From: Erwinia psidii
Lineage (GTDB): Bacteria > Pseudomonadota > Gammaproteobacteria > Enterobacterales > Enterobacteriaceae
NCBI RefSeq assembly: GCF_003846135.1
Contig: NZ_RHHM01000002.1
Span: forward strand, 1-64,000
Reading direction: 5' to 3'
DNA: 64,000 nucleotides
Below are positions 61,983 to 64,000 of the stretch, in pieces. Under the pieces are notes generated by a model. The model made no database searches. It worked only from the letters and a program-made list of their open reading frames with translations, and was not told the DNA's origin. Position numbers and translations under genes: made by a program. Position 1 is the first letter of the stretch. Every line of letters starts with the position of its first letter.

Positions 61983-62921
61983 TCACTTTAAGCAATTAAC
62001 ATCGTCGTTCTTCGCCTTACGGTCGAGGGCCTCAATGATTCCACACAGACGCTGAATAACATGCTGGGCAGCGCGTGATAACTGGCGCGAAGGTGCCGTA
62101 CACAGGGCCAGCGTCAGGGGGCGTAACAGGTTATTTTTCAGCGGCACAAAGCTCAGTTGCTCGCTTCGGACGTCCGCCATGACATCCAGCCAGCTCATGA
62201 TGCAAATGCCTGCCCCCTGGATAACCAGATTGCGGATCAGGCTGATATCGTTGCAGGAGATGAAGTTTTCCGGGAACTGACCTGACCGCTGGTATAGCGA
62301 GATAACCCGCTCATGAACCACCAGCGACGCCTGAGGAATAATATGCCGTTCTCTGTTGAGCTGCCCCAGCGTCAGGCTTTCCCTGGTACTGAGGGGATGC
62401 CCGCTCGGCAGGATCACCCCCATCTCCAGTTCAGCAAATGCCAGTACCTCCAGTCCACTCACCGCGCCGGGATCGAGTATCAGTCCAAAATCAACCTCTG
62501 AATCACGTATCATTCGGCAGATGGTTGAACTGTTCTCCACTGCCAGTTTTAACGTCAGCCATTCATTCTCACAGGCGACCATTGCCAGCTCCTCGGCAAC
62601 CTTACCTTCTGTCAATGCCTGCACCAGACCGGCACTAACCTGACCCCGTTTCAGTCCCTGGATATCGTCAAAACGTTGCCTGGTGACGCTGAACTCCCGT
62701 TGCCAGCGGACCAAATCGTAGTAAAGCAGCTCTCCGGCAGTGGTCATGCGCATCCCTTCCGGCAGACGTTCAAACAGCGCAATGGCAAAACTTTCTTCCG
62801 CCTGCAAAATCTGCCGGTTAATGGCGGAGGCGGAAACATGCAGCTTTTCTGCAGCCTTACGCAAACTGCCAGAGCGCGCGACTTCAACAAAATAGGCAGC
62901 AAAACGGGAAAACGGCGTCAT
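61983..62921 (-). CDS. LysR-family transcriptional regulator
   Basis: This is a 312-residue LTTR. The N-terminal winged helix reads 'AAYFVEVARSGSLRKAAEKL' and 'HVSASAINRQILQAEESFAI'; the C-terminal periplasmic-binding-like effector domain (about 90-300) has 'GLILDPGAVSGLEVLAFAEL' and 'DISLIRNLVIQGAGICIMSW'. The start at 62921 (MTPFSRFAAYF) follows AGGT; the frame to 62951 lacks support. It is divergent from the Rieske oxygenase with a 128-base gap and probably regulates it. I do not recognise the specific subfamily. Confidence 0.9.
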   Translation of the reverse strand: MTPFSRFAAYFVEVARSGSLRKAAEKLHVSASAINRQILQAEESFAIALFERLPEGMRMTTAGELLYYDLVRWQREFSVTRQRFDDIQGLKRGQVSAGLVQALTEGKVAEELAMVACENEWLTLKLAVENSSTICRMIRDSEVDFGLILDPGAVSGLEVLAFAELEMGVILPSGHPLSTRESLTLGQLNRERHIIPQASLVVHERVISLYQRSGQFPENFISCNDISLIRNLVIQGAGICIMSWLDVMADVRSEQLSFVPLKNNLLRPLTLALCTAPSRQLSRAAQHVIQRLCGIIEALDRKAKNDDVNCLK

Positions 62922-63049
62922 AACGTACCTGTCTCTTTTTTTGCAACACATTAGTGAATTAATGATGATGGATTAGAACAGATTAAAGCATTAACAATAT
63001 CCCGACAAACATAAAGGCAAACGCCGTAAGTCAACGACAGGGCATTTTT

Positions 63050-64000
63050 ATGAACACCATCACTCCTCCCGCACACTGTACTTTTGAGCCTGACGACTGG
63101 TTGCGCCTTGCACAGCAATGGCATCCGGTGGCCCGTTCATCAGATATCAGCAATGCACCTGTAAAGGCGGTTCTGCTTGATGAGCAAATGGTGGTTTATC
63201 GCCTCAATGAAAACGTCGTGGTGGCGCGTGATGTTTGCCCCCATCGTGGCGTGCCATTAACGCTTGGCTTCCATGATGAAGAAGGCATTGTCTGTCCTTA
63301 TCACGGACTCCGCTTCGGTGAGGGAGGTAAATGTAACCGCATCCCGTCCAGTCCCGGACAGCCCATCCCCGCCAAACTTAATCTGACCACTTACCAGGTT
63401 GAAGAACGCTTCGGTCTGGTCTGGGTGTGCATGGCACCTAACGCGCAAAACCCTGCCGCTCTGCCGCGTATGCCTCACTGGACCGACAGCGGCTTTCAAC
63501 AAATCAACTGTCCCGGATTTGATGTTAATGGTTTTGCCGGACGCCAGGTTGAAGGGTTTCTTGATGTGGCCCATTTTGCCTGGATACATACGGAAACCTT
63601 TGCCGATGCCAATAATCAGGAAGTTCCTCCTTACAACCCGGTGGAAAAAGAATTTGGCTTCGAGGTCGACTACTGGAGCACGGTGGGGAACTATCCCGCC
63701 AGCGTTGAGCACCGTGCACCAGAGGGTTTCCAGTGGTTGCGCCATTTCGAAATGCACCTTCCCTTCACCGCCACCCTAACCATTCATTTTCCGGGTGATT
63801 CCCGCCTGGTGATCATGAACGCCGCATCGCCCGTATCAGCGAGGAAGACACGCATGTTCGCCCCCATTGCCCGCAATTTTGATCTGCACGTTCCCATAGA
63901 AGAGGTACATGCTTTCAATCAGCGCGTATTTGAAGAAGACCGTCTGATGGTAGAAACGCAGATGCCAGAGCGATTACCTCTGGACCTGACGCTTGAGGCC
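63050..64000 (+). CDS. Rieske-type ring-hydroxylating oxygenase, large subunit (3'-truncated by window edge)
   Basis: The frame is open for 317 codons to the window end. The Rieske [2Fe-2S] site is Cys63-Pro-His65 ('CPHRGVPLTLG') and Cys82-x2-His85 ('CPYHGLRF'). The mononuclear iron motif is Asp172-x2-His175-x4-His180 ('DVAHFAWIHTETFAD'). These define an alpha subunit of the VanA/phthalate-dioxygenase type, which hydroxylates or O-demethylates aromatic or other ring compounds with electrons from a separate reductase. Substrate is unknown. AGGG lies 8 bases before the ATG. The divergent LysR gene suggests substrate-induced expression; the reductase gene, if any, lies beyond the window. Confidence 0.9.
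   Translation, partial: MNTITPPAHCTFEPDDWLRLAQQWHPVARSSDISNAPVKAVLLDEQMVVYRLNENVVVARDVCPHRGVPLTLGFHDEEGIVCPYHGLRFGEGGKCNRIPSSPGQPIPAKLNLTTYQVEERFGLVWVCMAPNAQNPAALPRMPHWTDSGFQQINCPGFDVNGFAGRQVEGFLDVAHFAWIHTETFADANNQEVPPYNPVEKEFGFEVDYWSTVGNYPASVEHRAPEGFQWLRHFEMHLPFTATLTIHFPGDSRLVIMNAASPVSARKTRMFAPIARNFDLHVPIEEVHAFNQRVFEEDRLMVETQMPERLPLDLTLEA

Overview
The window is a chromosomal segment of a gamma-proteobacterium of the order Enterobacterales, most likely Erwiniaceae (Erwinia/Pantoea-like). The evidence is an almost unbroken run of genes matching the E. coli ushA-to-cyo segment, read in reverse orientation: ushA, fsr, ybaL, gsk, hemH, adk, htpG, recR-ybaB-dnaX, apt, priC, ybaM, acrR/acrAB, tomB-hha, ffs, atl, ybaY, tesB, amtB-glnK, mdlAB, decR, queC, fadM, ybaV, ppiD, hupB, lon, clpXP, tig, bolA, yajG, ampG, cyoABCDE, yajR. 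Several E. coli neighbours (aes, ybaN, mscK, ylaB, ylaC, maa, ybaA, cof, ybaE) are not seen at their usual places. The family-level assignment is inference from gene content and protein resemblance, not from a search.

Layout. 1-1437: the 3' part of an IS3-family element sits on a decayed prophage remnant (a frameshifted replicative helicase fragment). 1438-14604: housekeeping genes. 14605-18981: an accessory cassette between dnaX and apt, made of an AT-rich leader and a 1184-residue autotransporter with a glycine-rich passenger. 18982-25841: apt, priC, ybaM and the AcrR/AcrAB efflux locus with its palindromic operator. 25894-30678: accessory block with a decayed IS1182-like element, zinc-independent ribosomal protein genes rpmE2-rpmJ2, and a convergent zinc-type ABC transporter; both transcription units carry the same 18-bp Zur-like operator. 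31409-61905: conserved core again, including 4.5S RNA, a sigma-54/NtrC-controlled glnK-amtB operon, a DecR-type regulator divergent from a PLP-dependent cysteine-degrading enzyme, the Lon/ClpXP/trigger factor protein-quality block, and the cytochrome bo3 oxidase operon. 61983-64000: a LysR regulator divergent from a Rieske-type oxygenase that runs off the window.

How genes work together. htpG, lon and clpP each have a sigma-32-like promoter, so the chaperone and protease genes look heat inducible. amtB-glnK couples ammonium transport to the PII signal. The zinc block would let the cell replace zinc-containing L31/L36 and import zinc when starved. acrAB, mdlAB, fsr and yajR are export systems. 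cyoA-E encodes the oxidase and its heme O synthase.

The least ordinary item is the autotransporter: its passenger alternates short beta-strand motifs ending in '(I/V/L)GG' with glycine-rich loops, and the spacing between motifs falls from about 83 to about 42 residues toward the C-terminus.
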